64,000 nt of DNA from Flaviflagellibacter rhizophilus (GCF_033898525.1 NZ_JAXAFJ010000006.1:62001-126000); one strand, 5' to 3'. Numbered from the stretch's first letter, positions 31,662-43,533 are shown. Made by a program: numbers and translations. The notes: generated by a model from the sequence alone, not told the origin.

Positions 31662-33044
31662 ATGGATTTCGACGTCGATCTTTTCGTCATTGGAGCCGGC
31701 TCCGGCGGCGTGCGTGCCGCCCGCATTGCCGCAAGTCATGGTGCTCGCGTCGGGGTGGCCGAGGAGTACCGGATCGGTGGCACCTGCGTCGTTCGCGGCT
31801 GCGTGCCGAAAAAGCTGCTCGTGCTGGCCAGCCGCTTCGCCGACGCCTTCGACGACGCAGCCGGCTATGGCTGGACTCTTCCGAAGGCGCCCGAGTTTTC
31901 CTGGACGGCGCTGCGCGAGGCCAAGGATAAGGAAATCGCGCGCCTGACCGGCGTCTACGAAGCGAACCTGCACCGGTTTAAAGTGCAGGTGTACCAGAGC
32001 CGCGCAATCCTTCGGGATGCGCACACTGTCGAACTGACGTCCGACGGCTCGCTGATCAAGGCGCGGAACATTCTGGTCGCCACCGGCGGCCATCCGGTCG
32101 CGCCCCACATTCCCGGTGCTGAACTTGCGATCTCCTCGAACGAGGCCTTCGATCTTCCGCAACTGCCGAGCCGAATGCTCATCGCCGGCGGCGGCTACAT
32201 CGCGCTCGAATTCGCCTGCATGTTCCGGCGGCTGGGCGTGCACGTCACCCTGGTGCACCGCGGAGAGAAGGTGCTCCGCGGTTTCGATGACGATCTGAGG
32301 GATGAGTTGATGCTCAGCCTGGCGGCCGAAGGCATCACCCTGAAGATGAACGATGCGGTCGCCTCCATCGAAGGGGCGGCCGATGGCGAAAAGTCCGTGT
32401 CTTACGTCAGTGGCGATTCAGACACCTTCGACCTGGTCTTCTTCGCCACCGGGCGAACACCGAACACGTCGGGCCTTGGGCTGGACGCGGCCGGAATAGC
32501 GGTCCGCGACGACGGGGCGATTCTGGTGGACGATCATTCGCGAACGAACGTGCCGAATATCTTCGCGGTCGGTGATGTCACCAACCGTGTGAACCTTACC
32601 CCGGTTGCTATTCGGGAAGGTCATGCGGTGGCGGACAACCTTTTCGGCGGCATGAATCGGGTGTTGGACCATTCTGTCGTGGCCACAGCCGTCTTCTCGA
32701 CGCCCGAGATTGCGACGGTGGGGCTCACCGAGCAGGATGCCCGCGACCAGATGATGGCCTTCGACATTTACACTGCGAAGTTCCGCAGCCTGAAGCATGT
32801 CCTCACGCGTCGGCAGGAGCGGACGTTCATGAAGCTCATCGTCGATGCCACCACCGACAAGGTGCTCGGCGTTCACCTGATGGGCGAGGACTCCGGGGAG
32901 ATGATCCAGCTTGCCGCAGTTGCTATGGGAATGGGCGCGACCAAGGCCGATTTCGACCGGACCGTCGCGGTTCATCCCACTGCCGCGGAGGAACTCGTGA
33001 CCCTGCGGGAGCGCGTCCATGTTCCTAATCCAGGCGGCGCATGA
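31662..33044 (+). CDS. gor: glutathione-disulfide reductase
   Basis: 460 aa. ATG 31662 has AGGAG 6 nt upstream. The FAD site GAGSGGVRAAR is at residues 11-21, the redox-active disulfide CVVRGC at 42-47, an NADPH Rossmann motif GGGYIALEFACMFRRLG followed by VHRGEKVLRG, where the Arg residues favour NADPH, and the C-terminal catalytic HPTAAEE at 438-444. It reduces GSSG with NADPH. The length and the Gor-type active site separate it from lipoamide dehydrogenases and mercuric reductase. Confidence 0.95.
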   Translation: MDFDVDLFVIGAGSGGVRAARIAASHGARVGVAEEYRIGGTCVVRGCVPKKLLVLASRFADAFDDAAGYGWTLPKAPEFSWTALREAKDKEIARLTGVYEANLHRFKVQVYQSRAILRDAHTVELTSDGSLIKARNILVATGGHPVAPHIPGAELAISSNEAFDLPQLPSRMLIAGGGYIALEFACMFRRLGVHVTLVHRGEKVLRGFDDDLRDELMLSLAAEGITLKMNDAVASIEGAADGEKSVSYVSGDSDTFDLVFFATGRTPNTSGLGLDAAGIAVRDDGAILVDDHSRTNVPNIFAVGDVTNRVNLTPVAIREGHAVADNLFGGMNRVLDHSVVATAVFSTPEIATVGLTEQDARDQMMAFDIYTAKFRSLKHVLTRRQERTFMKLIVDATTDKVLGVHLMGEDSGEMIQLAAVAMGMGATKADFDRTVAVHPTAAEELVTLRERVHVPNPGGA

Positions 33045-33059
33045 GCCGGAGCGGGTAAG

Positions 33060-34022
33060 ATGCTCGGCGGGCTGCTCGCAGGCCTCACGACCGGAGCGTT
33101 GTGGGGCCTGATCTTCATCGCACCGCTTGCCGTACTTCCCTATTCGGGAGTGGACCTGGCAATCGGCCGATATCTGGTGTTCGCGGCGACCTCAGTCGCC
33201 GTGCTGCTCGCGGTTCCCTCCACGAGAGCTTCAGGCCTCTCCAGACGGGACCTGTTGCTGGGGATCGGCCTCGGCATGATCGGTTACGGAGCCTTCTACG
33301 GATTTCTCGTCTTGGCAGTTACTCGAGCGGGTCCGCAGATCTCGGCAATGGTGATCGGGCTCCTTCCGATATTGCTCGCCATCATCGGAAATCTCGACGG
33401 AGGGCGGATGCCGTGGCGCAGCCTTGCCGCTCCGATCGTGATGATCGCAATGGGCGTGGCGCTCGTGCATGGAACTGCATTCCTCGCGGCCGACACGCCT
33501 CATGAACGGATCGGCCTCGCCACAGGCGTGCTCGCGGCCCTCGCCTCGGTGGTTTGCTGGACCATGTTTTCGGTGCTGAACGCGCGGACACTGGCGCGGC
33601 TGCCGGGAATGAACTCGCTCGCCTGGACAAGCCTGCACGGCATCGGTGCCGGCATCGGCATACTGGCGTTCGGTCTCATCGCGGCACCAACCGGCGCTGT
33701 TCACCTTGTTGGAATTGGCTGGCAATGGCCAGAGGCGAAACCGCTTCTGGTCTGGGCCCTCATTACGGGCTTCTTCGGATCGTGGCTGGCTTCATATCTG
33801 TGGGTCATCGCGACGTCCCGGCTCCCGCTGGTGGTCTCCGGCCAGCTCTTCGTCGGCGAGCCCGCTTTCGGCGTCATCTACGGCTTCCTGTGGGAAGAGC
33901 GTTGGCCCACCATCAGCGAAGCTGCCGGTGCCTCGCTGCTCTTCGGCGGCGTCCTGGTTGGTATCGCCGCCTTCAGCCGCAACCGCCGCCGGGACATAAC
34001 CGGCATTGCGGCGACGCATTGA
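33060..34022 (+). CDS. EamA/DMT family transporter
   Basis: 320 aa with ten predicted membrane helices in two repeated halves; the first EamA half starts at LLAGLTTGALWGLIFIAPLAVLPY and the second near GLATGVLAALASVVCWTMFSVLNARTL. A drug/metabolite-type exporter whose substrate cannot be inferred. It lies 15 bp after gor on the same strand and may share its transcript. Confidence 0.85.
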   Translation: MLGGLLAGLTTGALWGLIFIAPLAVLPYSGVDLAIGRYLVFAATSVAVLLAVPSTRASGLSRRDLLLGIGLGMIGYGAFYGFLVLAVTRAGPQISAMVIGLLPILLAIIGNLDGGRMPWRSLAAPIVMIAMGVALVHGTAFLAADTPHERIGLATGVLAALASVVCWTMFSVLNARTLARLPGMNSLAWTSLHGIGAGIGILAFGLIAAPTGAVHLVGIGWQWPEAKPLLVWALITGFFGSWLASYLWVIATSRLPLVVSGQLFVGEPAFGVIYGFLWEERWPTISEAAGASLLFGGVLVGIAAFSRNRRRDITGIAATH

Positions 34023-34117
34023 CGAGAGCCGCGCTGCAGCTTTGCTTGGTTCAACTGTAAGTCTATAAGACGCGTTTCCTCGGAGCCGTTGCTGCCGGGA
34101 CGTGCAGGAGTAGTGTC

Positions 34118-35500
34118 ATGGCTGATCGTTGGGAGCCCGATAGCTGGAGGTCGAAACCGATTGTCCAGATGCCGGCTTATCCGGACGAAGCCGCTTTGGC
34201 TGGCGTCGAGACCCAGCTGGCCACATTCCCTCCGCTGGTTTTTGCCGGTGAAGCCCGCAAGCTGCAGCGTGACCTCGCAAAGGTCGCTGCCGGGCAGGCG
34301 TTCCTGCTTCAGGGCGGAGATTGCGCGGAAAGCTTTGTCGAGCACCGCGCCGACAACATCCGCGATTTCTTCCGCGTCTTCCTGCAGATGGCGGTGGTGC
34401 TGACCTTTGCGGCATCTTCACCGGTGGTGAAGGTCGGCCGCGTCGCGGGCCAGTTCGCCAAGCCTCGCTCGTCCGACACCGAGACCGTGAATGGTGTGTC
34501 GCTGCCGAGCTACCGCGGCGACATCATCAACGACATCGAGTTCACGGAGGCCTCGCGCGTGCCGGATCCGCACCGGTTGCTGCGCGCGTACCGGCAGTCC
34601 GCCGCAACGCTGAACCTGATCCGCGCCTTTGCCACGGGCGGCTATGCCAACCTGAACGAAGCGCATCAATGGATGCTCGGCTTCGTGAAGGAGAGCCCGC
34701 AGTCGAGCCGATATCGTGAGATCGCGGACCGCATCACCGAGGCGCTGGACTTCATGCGCGCCTGCGGGATCGATCCGGAGGCGCATCCGGAACTGCGCAC
34801 CACGGATTTCTACACCAGCCACGAAGCTCTCCTGCTCGGCTATGAGCAGGCGCTGACGCGCGTGGATTCGACATCGGGCGACTGGTACGCGACCTCCGGA
34901 CACATGCTCTGGATCGGTGACCGAACCCGCCAGAAGGATCATGCGCATCTGGAGTTCTGCCGGGGCGTGAAAAACCCACTTGGGCTGAAATGCGGTCCTT
35001 CGCTCAAGGCGGATGAGTTGATCGAGCTGATCGACATGCTCAATCCGGCGAACGAGCCCGGGCGTCTGACCCTCATCTGCCGCTTCGGGCACGAGAAGGT
35101 CTTCGAGCATCTGCCGGCGCTGATCCGCGCCGTCAAACGGGAGGGCCGCGAGGTTGTGTGGTCGTGCGATCCCATGCACGGCAACACCATCTCGGCAGGC
35201 GGATACAAGACGCGCCCGTTCGACCGCATCCTCAAGGAAGTGGTGGACTTCTTCGCGGTTCATCGCGCGGAAGGCACCTATGCCGGCGGCGTGCATCTGG
35301 AGATGACCGGGCAGAACGTCACGGAATGCACGGGCGGTGCCCGCGCGATTTCGGCGACGGATCTGTCCGACCGCTACCACACCCAGTGCGATCCGAGGCT
35401 CAACGCGGAACAGGCCATCGAGCTGGCCTTCCTGCTGGCCGAGGAACTCAAGCGGGAGCGGCAGGCACGCGAGAGGCCGCGGGTCGTCGCCGCCGAGTGA
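34118..35500 (+). CDS. class II 3-deoxy-7-phosphoheptulonate (DAHP) synthase
   Basis: 460 aa. Joins phosphoenolpyruvate and erythrose-4-phosphate, the first step of the shikimate pathway. Class II (plant/microbial type) signatures are WRSKPIVQMPAYPD at the N-terminus, FLLQGGDCAESF with the metal-binding Cys, KVGRVAGQFAKPRS, TSHEALLLGYEQALTR, WIGDRTRQKDHAHLEFCRGVKNPLG, WSCDPMHGN and GGVHLEMTGQNVTECTGGA. The length fits the bacterial class II group. It is flanked by its own terminator. Confidence 0.95.
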   Translation: MADRWEPDSWRSKPIVQMPAYPDEAALAGVETQLATFPPLVFAGEARKLQRDLAKVAAGQAFLLQGGDCAESFVEHRADNIRDFFRVFLQMAVVLTFAASSPVVKVGRVAGQFAKPRSSDTETVNGVSLPSYRGDIINDIEFTEASRVPDPHRLLRAYRQSAATLNLIRAFATGGYANLNEAHQWMLGFVKESPQSSRYREIADRITEALDFMRACGIDPEAHPELRTTDFYTSHEALLLGYEQALTRVDSTSGDWYATSGHMLWIGDRTRQKDHAHLEFCRGVKNPLGLKCGPSLKADELIELIDMLNPANEPGRLTLICRFGHEKVFEHLPALIRAVKREGREVVWSCDPMHGNTISAGGYKTRPFDRILKEVVDFFAVHRAEGTYAGGVHLEMTGQNVTECTGGARAISATDLSDRYHTQCDPRLNAEQAIELAFLLAEELKRERQARERPRVVAAE

Positions 35501-35505
35501 ACACG

Positions 35506-35532
35506 AAAGGGCCGGCAACGCCGGCCCTTTTT
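35506..35532 (+). terminator. rho-independent terminator
   Basis: AAAGGGCCGGC pairs perfectly with GCCGGCCCTTT around AAC, followed by TTTATAT. It ends the DAHP synthase transcript. Confidence 0.9.
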
Positions 35533-35590
35533 ATATGCGGACATCCGGTCGGGGTTTGATGTGGGCGCAGGGGCGCGCTAGATCGCAAAC

Positions 35591-37273
35591 ATGACCGTGA
35601 CCGACAAGCTTTCAATAGCCATCGCGCAGCTCAACCCTGTGATGGGTGACATTTCGGGCAATCTGGCAAAGGCACGCGCTGCACGGCAGCAGGCGGCGCT
35701 TGCCGGAGCCGATCTCGTGGTCTTCACCGAGCTCTTCATCTGCGGCTACCCGCCGGAAGACCTCGTCCTCAAGCCGGCCTTCCTCGATGCTTGCGAAGAT
35801 GCCATCGCCGACTTGACGGAAGACACAAAGGACGGCGGTCCCGCTTTGCTGATGGGGACGCCCTGGCGGGTCAAGGCTGGCGTGCACAACGCAGTGGTGC
35901 TTCTGGATGGTGGTCAGGTGGCTGGTCGCCGCTTCAAGGTCGAACTGCCGAACTACGGCCCCTTCGACGAAAAGCGCGTCTTCATTCCCGGCCAGCTGAT
36001 GGGACCTTTGGACTTCCGGGGCGTGCGCATCGGCGTGCCGATCTGCGAGGATATCTGGGAGCCCGACGTCACGGAATGCCTCACGGAGACGGGAGCGGAG
36101 ATCCTTATCGTTCCTAACGGGTCGCCCTACTGGCGTTGCAAAATGGATGAGCGGCTCAACATCGCCGCTCTGCGTGTCGCCGAGAGCGGGCTGCCCTTCA
36201 TCTACGCCAATCAGGTTTGTGGCCAGGACGAACTGGTGTTCGACGGCGCATCTTTCGCCCTCCACGCGAATAGCTCGCTGGCTTTCCAGCTTCCCGCTTT
36301 CGAAGAAGCGGTTGTCCTCACGGAATGGCGCCGCGAGGGAGACACCTGGCTCTGCGTCGACGGCCCGAAGGCGCATCTCGAAGAAGGTGACGAGGCTGAC
36401 TACAGGGCCTGCATGCTGGGTCTGCGTGACTACGTGAACAAGAACCGGTTTCCCGGGATCGTTCTCGGACTTTCAGGCGGCATCGACTCGGCGATCTGCG
36501 CCGCTATGGCCGTTGACGCCTTGGGGCCCGATCGAGTTCACGCGATCATGCTTCCCTACCGCTACACGTCGGAGGAAAGCCTGAAGGACGCCGCGAACTG
36601 TGCACGCGCGCTGGGTATTCGCTATGACGTGGTGCCGATCGCCGAACCGGTTGAGGGCTTCGAGAAGGCGCTCGCGCCTCTGTTCGACGGCACGAATCGA
36701 GACCTGACGGAGGAGAACCTCCAGTCGCGCACGCGCGGCACGATCCTGATGTCTGTGTCCAACAAGTTTGGACCCATGGTCGTGACCACGGGAAACAAGT
36801 CGGAGATGTCGGTCGGGTACGCCACGCTTTACGGTGACATGAACGGCGGCTTCAATCCGATCAAGGACATCTACAAAACGCAGGTGTTTCGCCTCTGCCA
36901 CCTTCGCAATCGCTGGAAGCCGCACGATGCGCTTGGCCCCTCCGGTGAGGTGATCCCCGTCAACATCATCACCAAACCGCCGTCGGCAGAACTGCGGGAA
37001 GATCAGAAGGACGAGGATTCGCTGCCGTCCTACGAGGTGCTGGATGCGGTTCTTGAGCGGCTTGTCGAACGGGAACTGCGCGTCAGTGACATCGTTGCCG
37101 AAGGCTATGACCAGGAGGTCGTGGCGAGGGTACAGCGCCTGCTCTACCTCGCGGAGTACAAGCGTCGGCAGGCTGCACCCGGCGTCAAGGTGACGAAGAA
37201 GAACTTCGGCCGTGACAGGCGTTATCCCATCACCAACGGGTTCCGCGACAACGGTGAGGCGGGCGCCACCTAG
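35591..37273 (+). CDS. nadE: glutamine-dependent NAD+ synthetase
   Basis: 560 aa. The N-terminal glutaminase is a CN-hydrolase domain with the triad Glu47 (FTELFICGYPPED), Lys116 (RRFKVELPNYGPFDEKR) and Cys152 (VPICEDIW). The C-terminal synthetase carries the ATP pyrophosphatase loop SGGIDS at 295-300, TTGNKSEMSVGYATLYGD and KPPSAELR. It converts nicotinic acid adenine dinucleotide to NAD+ using ammonia released from glutamine. Its stop overlaps the convergent DUF2865 gene by 4 bp. Confidence 0.96.
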   Translation: MTVTDKLSIAIAQLNPVMGDISGNLAKARAARQQAALAGADLVVFTELFICGYPPEDLVLKPAFLDACEDAIADLTEDTKDGGPALLMGTPWRVKAGVHNAVVLLDGGQVAGRRFKVELPNYGPFDEKRVFIPGQLMGPLDFRGVRIGVPICEDIWEPDVTECLTETGAEILIVPNGSPYWRCKMDERLNIAALRVAESGLPFIYANQVCGQDELVFDGASFALHANSSLAFQLPAFEEAVVLTEWRREGDTWLCVDGPKAHLEEGDEADYRACMLGLRDYVNKNRFPGIVLGLSGGIDSAICAAMAVDALGPDRVHAIMLPYRYTSEESLKDAANCARALGIRYDVVPIAEPVEGFEKALAPLFDGTNRDLTEENLQSRTRGTILMSVSNKFGPMVVTTGNKSEMSVGYATLYGDMNGGFNPIKDIYKTQVFRLCHLRNRWKPHDALGPSGEVIPVNIITKPPSAELREDQKDEDSLPSYEVLDAVLERLVERELRVSDIVAEGYDQEVVARVQRLLYLAEYKRRQAAPGVKVTKKNFGRDRRYPITNGFRDNGEAGAT

Positions 37274-38376
37274 CGCGGCGGGGCGTAAACCGGCGCATCA
37301 AAGGTGCGGGGCGGGGCATAAACCGGATTTGCCGTTCGCACGTCAGGCTCTACCACTGAGGGAGCCGCCTCTTCCTCTTGCGGGCCTTCGGTCGTGACCG
37401 AGCGGGCGCTGTCCTGCGCAGCCCTCGATGCCTCCGCACGGCCGGTACGTGCGCTTCCGCCGCCAGGCTGGGACATGGCGCGCGAGCGATCTTCATCCAC
37501 CACGATGTCGCCGTTTCGGACGGTCGCATCCTCGGCGCCTGCCAGCGCCTGCGCCCAACTTTGGTTCGCCGGCTTGCAAGAGCAATCCTTCACGAACTTC
37601 GTCTGGTAGGCGAACGCGTTGGGCATGTCCTTGTAGGACTGGCCGGAGAGGGATGTCGCCTGTTCCATATTGCCCCCCGGATTGGGATAGGCGAACAGCA
37701 TGGCCTCCGTGCCGGGGCAGGTGCGACGGCAGATGTTCTCGTCATTCCCGAAGTTCGACTGCGTGGTTGCGTAGCTCACAGGAAAGAAAAAGCCGTCGCA
37801 CGTGCGCACGCAAACCGTCCGGAACGTATTGGCTCTCACCGTCTCGGCAGGGGCCTGAGGCGGGGGCGCTGCTTCCGGCGGAGGTGCCCCGCGGTTGCCG
37901 AACAGCAAACCGAAGAGGCCGCCTTGTCGGCGCTCCTGCGGTGCTGCCGCTGCCTGCCCGCCACGGCAGCCGTTCTGTGCAAGCGCAGCCAGCACGCCGC
38001 GACGCCGGGGATCGGATGCTCCCCCGCCGGAGCGGCTGCGGCGCACTTCATCGGCCAGATCTTCAACCTGGTCCTGAAGTCGGTTGATCTGAGCGTCCAG
38101 GCCTCGGCACTCCGGCGTCTGTCGGGGGCCGAACAGGCTGTTCTTGGTGCAAGCCATGCCGCGGAACTGAGCCGTGGCTCGATCGAGGTTCTGCCGAGCC
38201 ACTGCGTAGCTTTGTTCCACCCGTTCGTTCCGCCCGGACGGCTGGTTGTCGAGCGCCGCCAGTTGACGTTCCAACTGGACGCAGGTGGGCGATCCTTGCT
38301 GCGCGCTGGCAGGCACGGTCATGGCAGCGGCAAGAACAGCAAGCAGGGGCCAAGACAGCCGTTGGAACATCATCAA
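37270..38376 (-). CDS. exported DUF2865 protein
   Basis: 368 aa. Three ATG codons lie in a row at the start. A signal peptide (LLAVLAAAMTVPASA) precedes a Gln/Arg-rich coiled region with CVQLERQLAALD and GLDAQINRLQDQVEDLADEVRR, then a Cys-rich domain (RTVCVRTCDGFFFPVSYATT ... NICRRTCPGTEAMLFAYP ... KDCSCKPANQSWAQAL) that is the DUF2865 core. A low-complexity tail ends with VYAPPR twice. The family is restricted to alphaproteobacteria and of unknown function; the SPOR-like final part suggests envelope attachment, but this is inference. Confidence 0.85.
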   Translation of the reverse strand: MMMFQRLSWPLLAVLAAAMTVPASAQQGSPTCVQLERQLAALDNQPSGRNERVEQSYAVARQNLDRATAQFRGMACTKNSLFGPRQTPECRGLDAQINRLQDQVEDLADEVRRSRSGGGASDPRRRGVLAALAQNGCRGGQAAAAPQERRQGGLFGLLFGNRGAPPPEAAPPPQAPAETVRANTFRTVCVRTCDGFFFPVSYATTQSNFGNDENICRRTCPGTEAMLFAYPNPGGNMEQATSLSGQSYKDMPNAFAYQTKFVKDCSCKPANQSWAQALAGAEDATVRNGDIVVDEDRSRAMSQPGGGSARTGRAEASRAAQDSARSVTTEGPQEEEAAPSVVEPDVRTANPVYAPPRTFDAPVYAPPR

Positions 38377-38648
38377 CCTCGAAAGGCCCTGGGGCTAAGT
38401 CGGTAGACCGCGTGAATGGGGCCGTAGTGTGAAGCCCCAAAGAGCGGCCGGGCGCAAGCGGCCAATGACCCGGTTCAACATTTCCTTGACGATGTGAGAC
38501 GCTGTAACCATTCTCCGCCGCGATGGCTCACACGATCACCCTTCGTTCGATCGTTATTATCTGCGGCTAGCCCCTAAGCCAGCCGCGGCCGTTTCTGTCT
38601 GACATCGATACAGAGAGCACGATCGCCGGGGCTGGTCCGACCCACGGG

Positions 38649-39988
<1,340 letters not shown>

Positions 39989-39992
<4 letters not shown>

Positions 39993-41587
39993 AGGAGCGT
40001 CTGTACCTGTTCGACACGACACTGCGAGACGGGCAGCAGACGGCGGGCGTCGACTTTTCCGTGGAAGAGAAGACCAAACTCGCAACCCTGCTGGCAGCGA
40101 TGGGCGTGGACTATGTGGAGGGTGGCTTTCCCGGAGCGAACCCCACCGATACCGCATTCTTCGCCGAAGCTCACGATCTCGGCTCCACCAAGCTGACCGC
40201 GTTCGGCATGACCAAGCGGGCAGGGCGCTCGGCGTCCAACGACCCTGTCCTGCAGGGCGTGCTTTCGGCGAAGGCAGATGCATTCTGCTTTGTTGCCAAG
40301 AGCTGGGACTACCACGTGGAATTCGCGCTCGGCGTCACCCTTGATGAGAATCTGGCATCGATCCGCGAGACGGTGACCCTGGCGGTTCAGAACGGCCGCG
40401 AGGTGATGATCGACTGCGAACACTTCTTCGACGGCTACAAGGCCAATCCCGAATATGCGCTCGACTGTGCTCGTGCGGCCCACGAGGCTGGCGCACGTTG
40501 GGTTGTGCTCTGCGACACCAATGGCGGGACGCTGCCCAACGAAGTTTCCCGCATCGTCGGCGAGGTGGCAGCCCGGATTCCCGGTAGCCACCTTGGCATC
40601 CATGCCCACGATGACACCGGGTGCGCGGTGGCGAACAGCCTTGCCGCCGTTCAGGCTGGCGTCCGTCAGATCCAGGGAACCCTGAACGGACTTGGTGAGC
40701 GCTGCGGCAATGCGAACCTCATTTCTCTAATCCCGACTTTGAAGCTGAAGCCGCATTTCGCGGAGACGTTCGAGATCGGGATTTCGGAGGAAGGTTTGCG
40801 TGGCATCACGGCATTGTCGCGCCAGTTGGACGAAATGCTGAACCGGAACGCCGATCGCCACGCGCCGTATGTCGGCACGAACGCCTTCGCCACCAAGGCC
40901 GGCATCCATGCCTCTGCGATCCTGAAGGATCCGCGAACTTACGAGCACGTCGCACCCGCGACCGTCGGAAATCGCCGCCGCCTGTTGGTGTCGGACCAGG
41001 GCGGCAAGTCCAATTTGCTGGCAGAGCTGGAGCGCGTCGGCATCCCGCTTGGCAAGGACGATCCTGCTGTTTCACGCCTGCTCGATACTGTGAAAGAGCG
41101 CGAAACGGCCGGCTATGCCTATGAGGGAGCCCAGGCGAGTTTCGAGCTGCTGGCACGGCGCACCCTGGGAGATGTGCCAAGCTTCTTCGAGGTGGAGAGC
41201 TTCCGCACATCGGTAGAGCTCCGCCACAATGCACAGGGCGAACTGGCGACTGTTTGCGAGGCGGTTGTAAAGGTCAGTGTGCGCGGTGAGAGCCTTATGT
41301 CGGTCGCCGAGGGCATTGGTCCGGTGAACGCACTCGATCTTGCGCTGCGCAAGGATCTCGGCGGCTACCAGCCCTTCATCCGTGATCTCAGGCTCGTCGA
41401 CTACAAGGTGCGCATTCTCGATGGCGGCACCGAAGCGGTTACGCGCGTGCTGATCGAATCGTCGGACGAGAGCGGCGAGACCTGGACGACGATCGGCGTC
41501 TCGCCGAACATCATAGATGCCAGCTTCCAGGCACTGATCGACAGCGTTACCTACAAGCTCCTGAAGAGCGGCGCGCCGGCCCCCTGA
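39989..41587 (+). CDS. cimA: (R)-citramalate synthase
   Basis: 532 aa from GTG 39989, which overlaps the cysS stop and has GGGAAG 7 nt upstream; ATG 39974 is an alternative. It is a LeuA-type HMGL domain (YLFDTTLRDGQQTAGVDFS, HAHDDTGCAVANS, NGLGERCGNANL) followed by a LeuA dimer/allosteric domain. The start and the DFS..EK pattern match the CimA/2-isopropylmalate-like subgroup that condenses pyruvate and acetyl-CoA to citramalate, a threonine-independent entry to isoleucine. Substrate choice is inferred from the subgroup. Confidence 0.9.
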
Positions 41588-41603
41588 GCCGGCGCCTGCG
41601 CAC

Positions 41604-42221
41604 CTACATGCGGCCCAGTGGCGTGCCGGCGACGCTGCGCTTCGGCTCCATGCCCTCGTCCAGCACCTGTTCAGCCGCATCTTCCATGGCCGGCAGAACG
41701 TCCTCGATCCGCTCGGCCACGAGGTACGGAACCCAAAGGCTTTCGCGGATGAATGCGTGCGCCGTCATGTGCTCGAACATCGCGAGCAGCGGATCCCAAT
41801 AGCCCCCGACATTGGCGATCATGATGGGCTTGTGATGGCGGCCGAGCTGCGCCCAGGTCAGCTGCTCCACAAGTTCCTCGAGCGTCCCGATCCCGCCCGG
41901 GAGCGCGATGAATCCGTCAGCGCGTTCGAACATCAGGCGTTTGCGCGTGTGCATGTCCTCGACGACGATATGCTCCTGAACGGTCTCCAGCATGCTTTCC
42001 CGGCGCACCAGGAATTCGGGGATGATCCCGACAACCTTGCCGCCGTTCTCCAGAACGCTGCGCGCGACGGTGCCCATCAGCCCATTTCCGCCGCCGCCAT
42101 AGACAAGTTCGACGCCGTTTTCCGCCATCAGGCGCCCCAGCGTTTTGGCAGATGCTTCGTGTTGAGGGTCGCGGCCGGGTCCAGAACCGCAATAAACGCA
42201 CACGGACTTCATCAACTGCAT
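41604..42221 (-). CDS. LOG family protein (cytokinin riboside 5'-monophosphate phosphoribohydrolase-like)
   Basis: 205 aa; ATG 42221 lies 7 nt after GAGG. A Rossmann fold with SVCVYCGSGPGRDP, VYGGGGNGLMGTVA and the catalytic segment FIALPGGIGTLEELVEQLTWAQLG, which has the PGGxGT-x-x-E motif of LOG proteins. These hydrolyse nucleoside 5'-monophosphates to free base and ribose phosphate. In plant-associated bacteria this can release cytokinins, but the family is general in bacteria. Confidence 0.9.
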   Translation of the reverse strand: MQLMKSVCVYCGSGPGRDPQHEASAKTLGRLMAENGVELVYGGGGNGLMGTVARSVLENGGKVVGIIPEFLVRRESMLETVQEHIVVEDMHTRKRLMFERADGFIALPGGIGTLEELVEQLTWAQLGRHHKPIMIANVGGYWDPLLAMFEHMTAHAFIRESLWVPYLVAERIEDVLPAMEDAAEQVLDEGMEPKRSVAGTPLGRM

Positions 42222-42375
42222 ATTCAATCCTCACCCGCACTCGCGAAAGCAGAGGCGGCTTGACCTGAAAGTGGATCGCCTCAGGCTTGCGTTGCAACTG
42301 GAACTTGATCAGCGCATCAGGGTCATGACAATCATGTCTGAACACGTACCTTGTTGACGTGTGCGGACAGCTTTC

Positions 42376-43533
42376 ATGACACTTCGCACGATCACCATAC
42401 TTCTCGGGCTCGCTGGGCTCGCATCGGTCGCAGGCCTCACAGCCTATTGGCGACATGGTGACGACGCGGTCCCGCCGCCACCACGAACGGTGAGCGCACC
42501 AGGCACGCCGTTGCCGCAGGAGCCTCCTGAGGAGGCTGCGTCGCCAGCACCGACGCCGCAACCGATGGCGGCAGCGCCGACGGATCAGCCGCCAAGCTTC
42601 GACATCGCCCGCGTGGAGCCGGATGGCTCGGCGCTGATTGCCGGCCGAACCTCGCCTGGCCGCGAGGTCGAGCTGCTAGCGAACGGCACTGTGCTTGATC
42701 GTACGAAGGCGAACGAAGCCGGTGACTTCGTGATCTCCCCACCATCGCTTCCACCCGGAAATCATGAACTCCTGCTCCGCTCAGGCGGACAGACTTCCGC
42801 AAAATCGGTGATGGTGTCGGTTCCGCAGCCGGGGGGCAAGGATGTGCTGGTCGTGGCCGGGGAGCCCGGCAGGCCTCTGGATGTCATTCAGGCCGGCCCA
42901 AAGCCTTCCAGCGACGAAGCTGAGGCCAAGGTTTATCAGCCGGCGTCCGGAACTGCAGCTACTCCGTCCCTTCCGCTCAAGATCGCAGCAGTAGAGGCAG
43001 AGGCTGGCCAACTGTTCGTACAGGGGACCGGTCCTGCCGGCGAGAAGGCGCAGATCTACCTCAACAACCAGGCCGTCGCGGGCGCGAGGATCGGCGCCGA
43101 TGGCAAGTGGTCGCTGACGGTACGGGAAGGCATCCCAGCCGGCGATTATTCTGTGAGGGTGGACCAGATCGGGCAGGAGGGCAGCGTTTCCGCGAGGGCT
43201 GAAGTGCCCTTCAGCGTTGGTACCCAAGAAGCCGCCGCAGTGCCTGCCTCTTCCCAGGCAAAGCCGTCGTTGAGCGGCGGCGAGCCTTCGGCGCCCCTTC
43301 AGGATGCGCTGCTGGCGCAAGCCGGCGCAGACGCCAATCCGGTCATCGCGCAACTGAGCACGTTGCAGGTTCAACGAGGCGATAATCTTTGGAAGATCGC
43401 TCGGCAGACCTATGGCCGGGGCATACGCTATTCGACGATCTACGAGGCCAACTCGCAGCAGATCCGAAATCCGCGCCTGATCTATCCGGGGCAGGTCTTC
43501 GTCATGCCGCCCGACCAGGCGCAAGGCGGCTAA
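42376..43533 (+). CDS. membrane-anchored LysM-domain protein
   Basis: 385 aa from ATG 42376. An N-terminal signal anchor (TITILLGLAGLASVAGLTAYW) is followed by a long Pro/Ala-rich linker, two Ig-like or bacterial Big-type modules (around 75-140 and 195-270: SALIAGRTSPGREVELLANG and QLFVQGTGPAGEKAQIYLNN are parallel repeats) and a C-terminal LysM (VQRGDNLWKIARQTYGRG ... NPRLIYPGQVFVMP). It probably binds peptidoglycan and spans the periplasm. The same architecture is common in Rhizobiales; the function is not established. Confidence 0.85.
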   Translation: MTLRTITILLGLAGLASVAGLTAYWRHGDDAVPPPPRTVSAPGTPLPQEPPEEAASPAPTPQPMAAAPTDQPPSFDIARVEPDGSALIAGRTSPGREVELLANGTVLDRTKANEAGDFVISPPSLPPGNHELLLRSGGQTSAKSVMVSVPQPGGKDVLVVAGEPGRPLDVIQAGPKPSSDEAEAKVYQPASGTAATPSLPLKIAAVEAEAGQLFVQGTGPAGEKAQIYLNNQAVAGARIGADGKWSLTVREGIPAGDYSVRVDQIGQEGSVSARAEVPFSVGTQEAAAVPASSQAKPSLSGGEPSAPLQDALLAQAGADANPVIAQLSTLQVQRGDNLWKIARQTYGRGIRYSTIYEANSQQIRNPRLIYPGQVFVMPPDQAQGG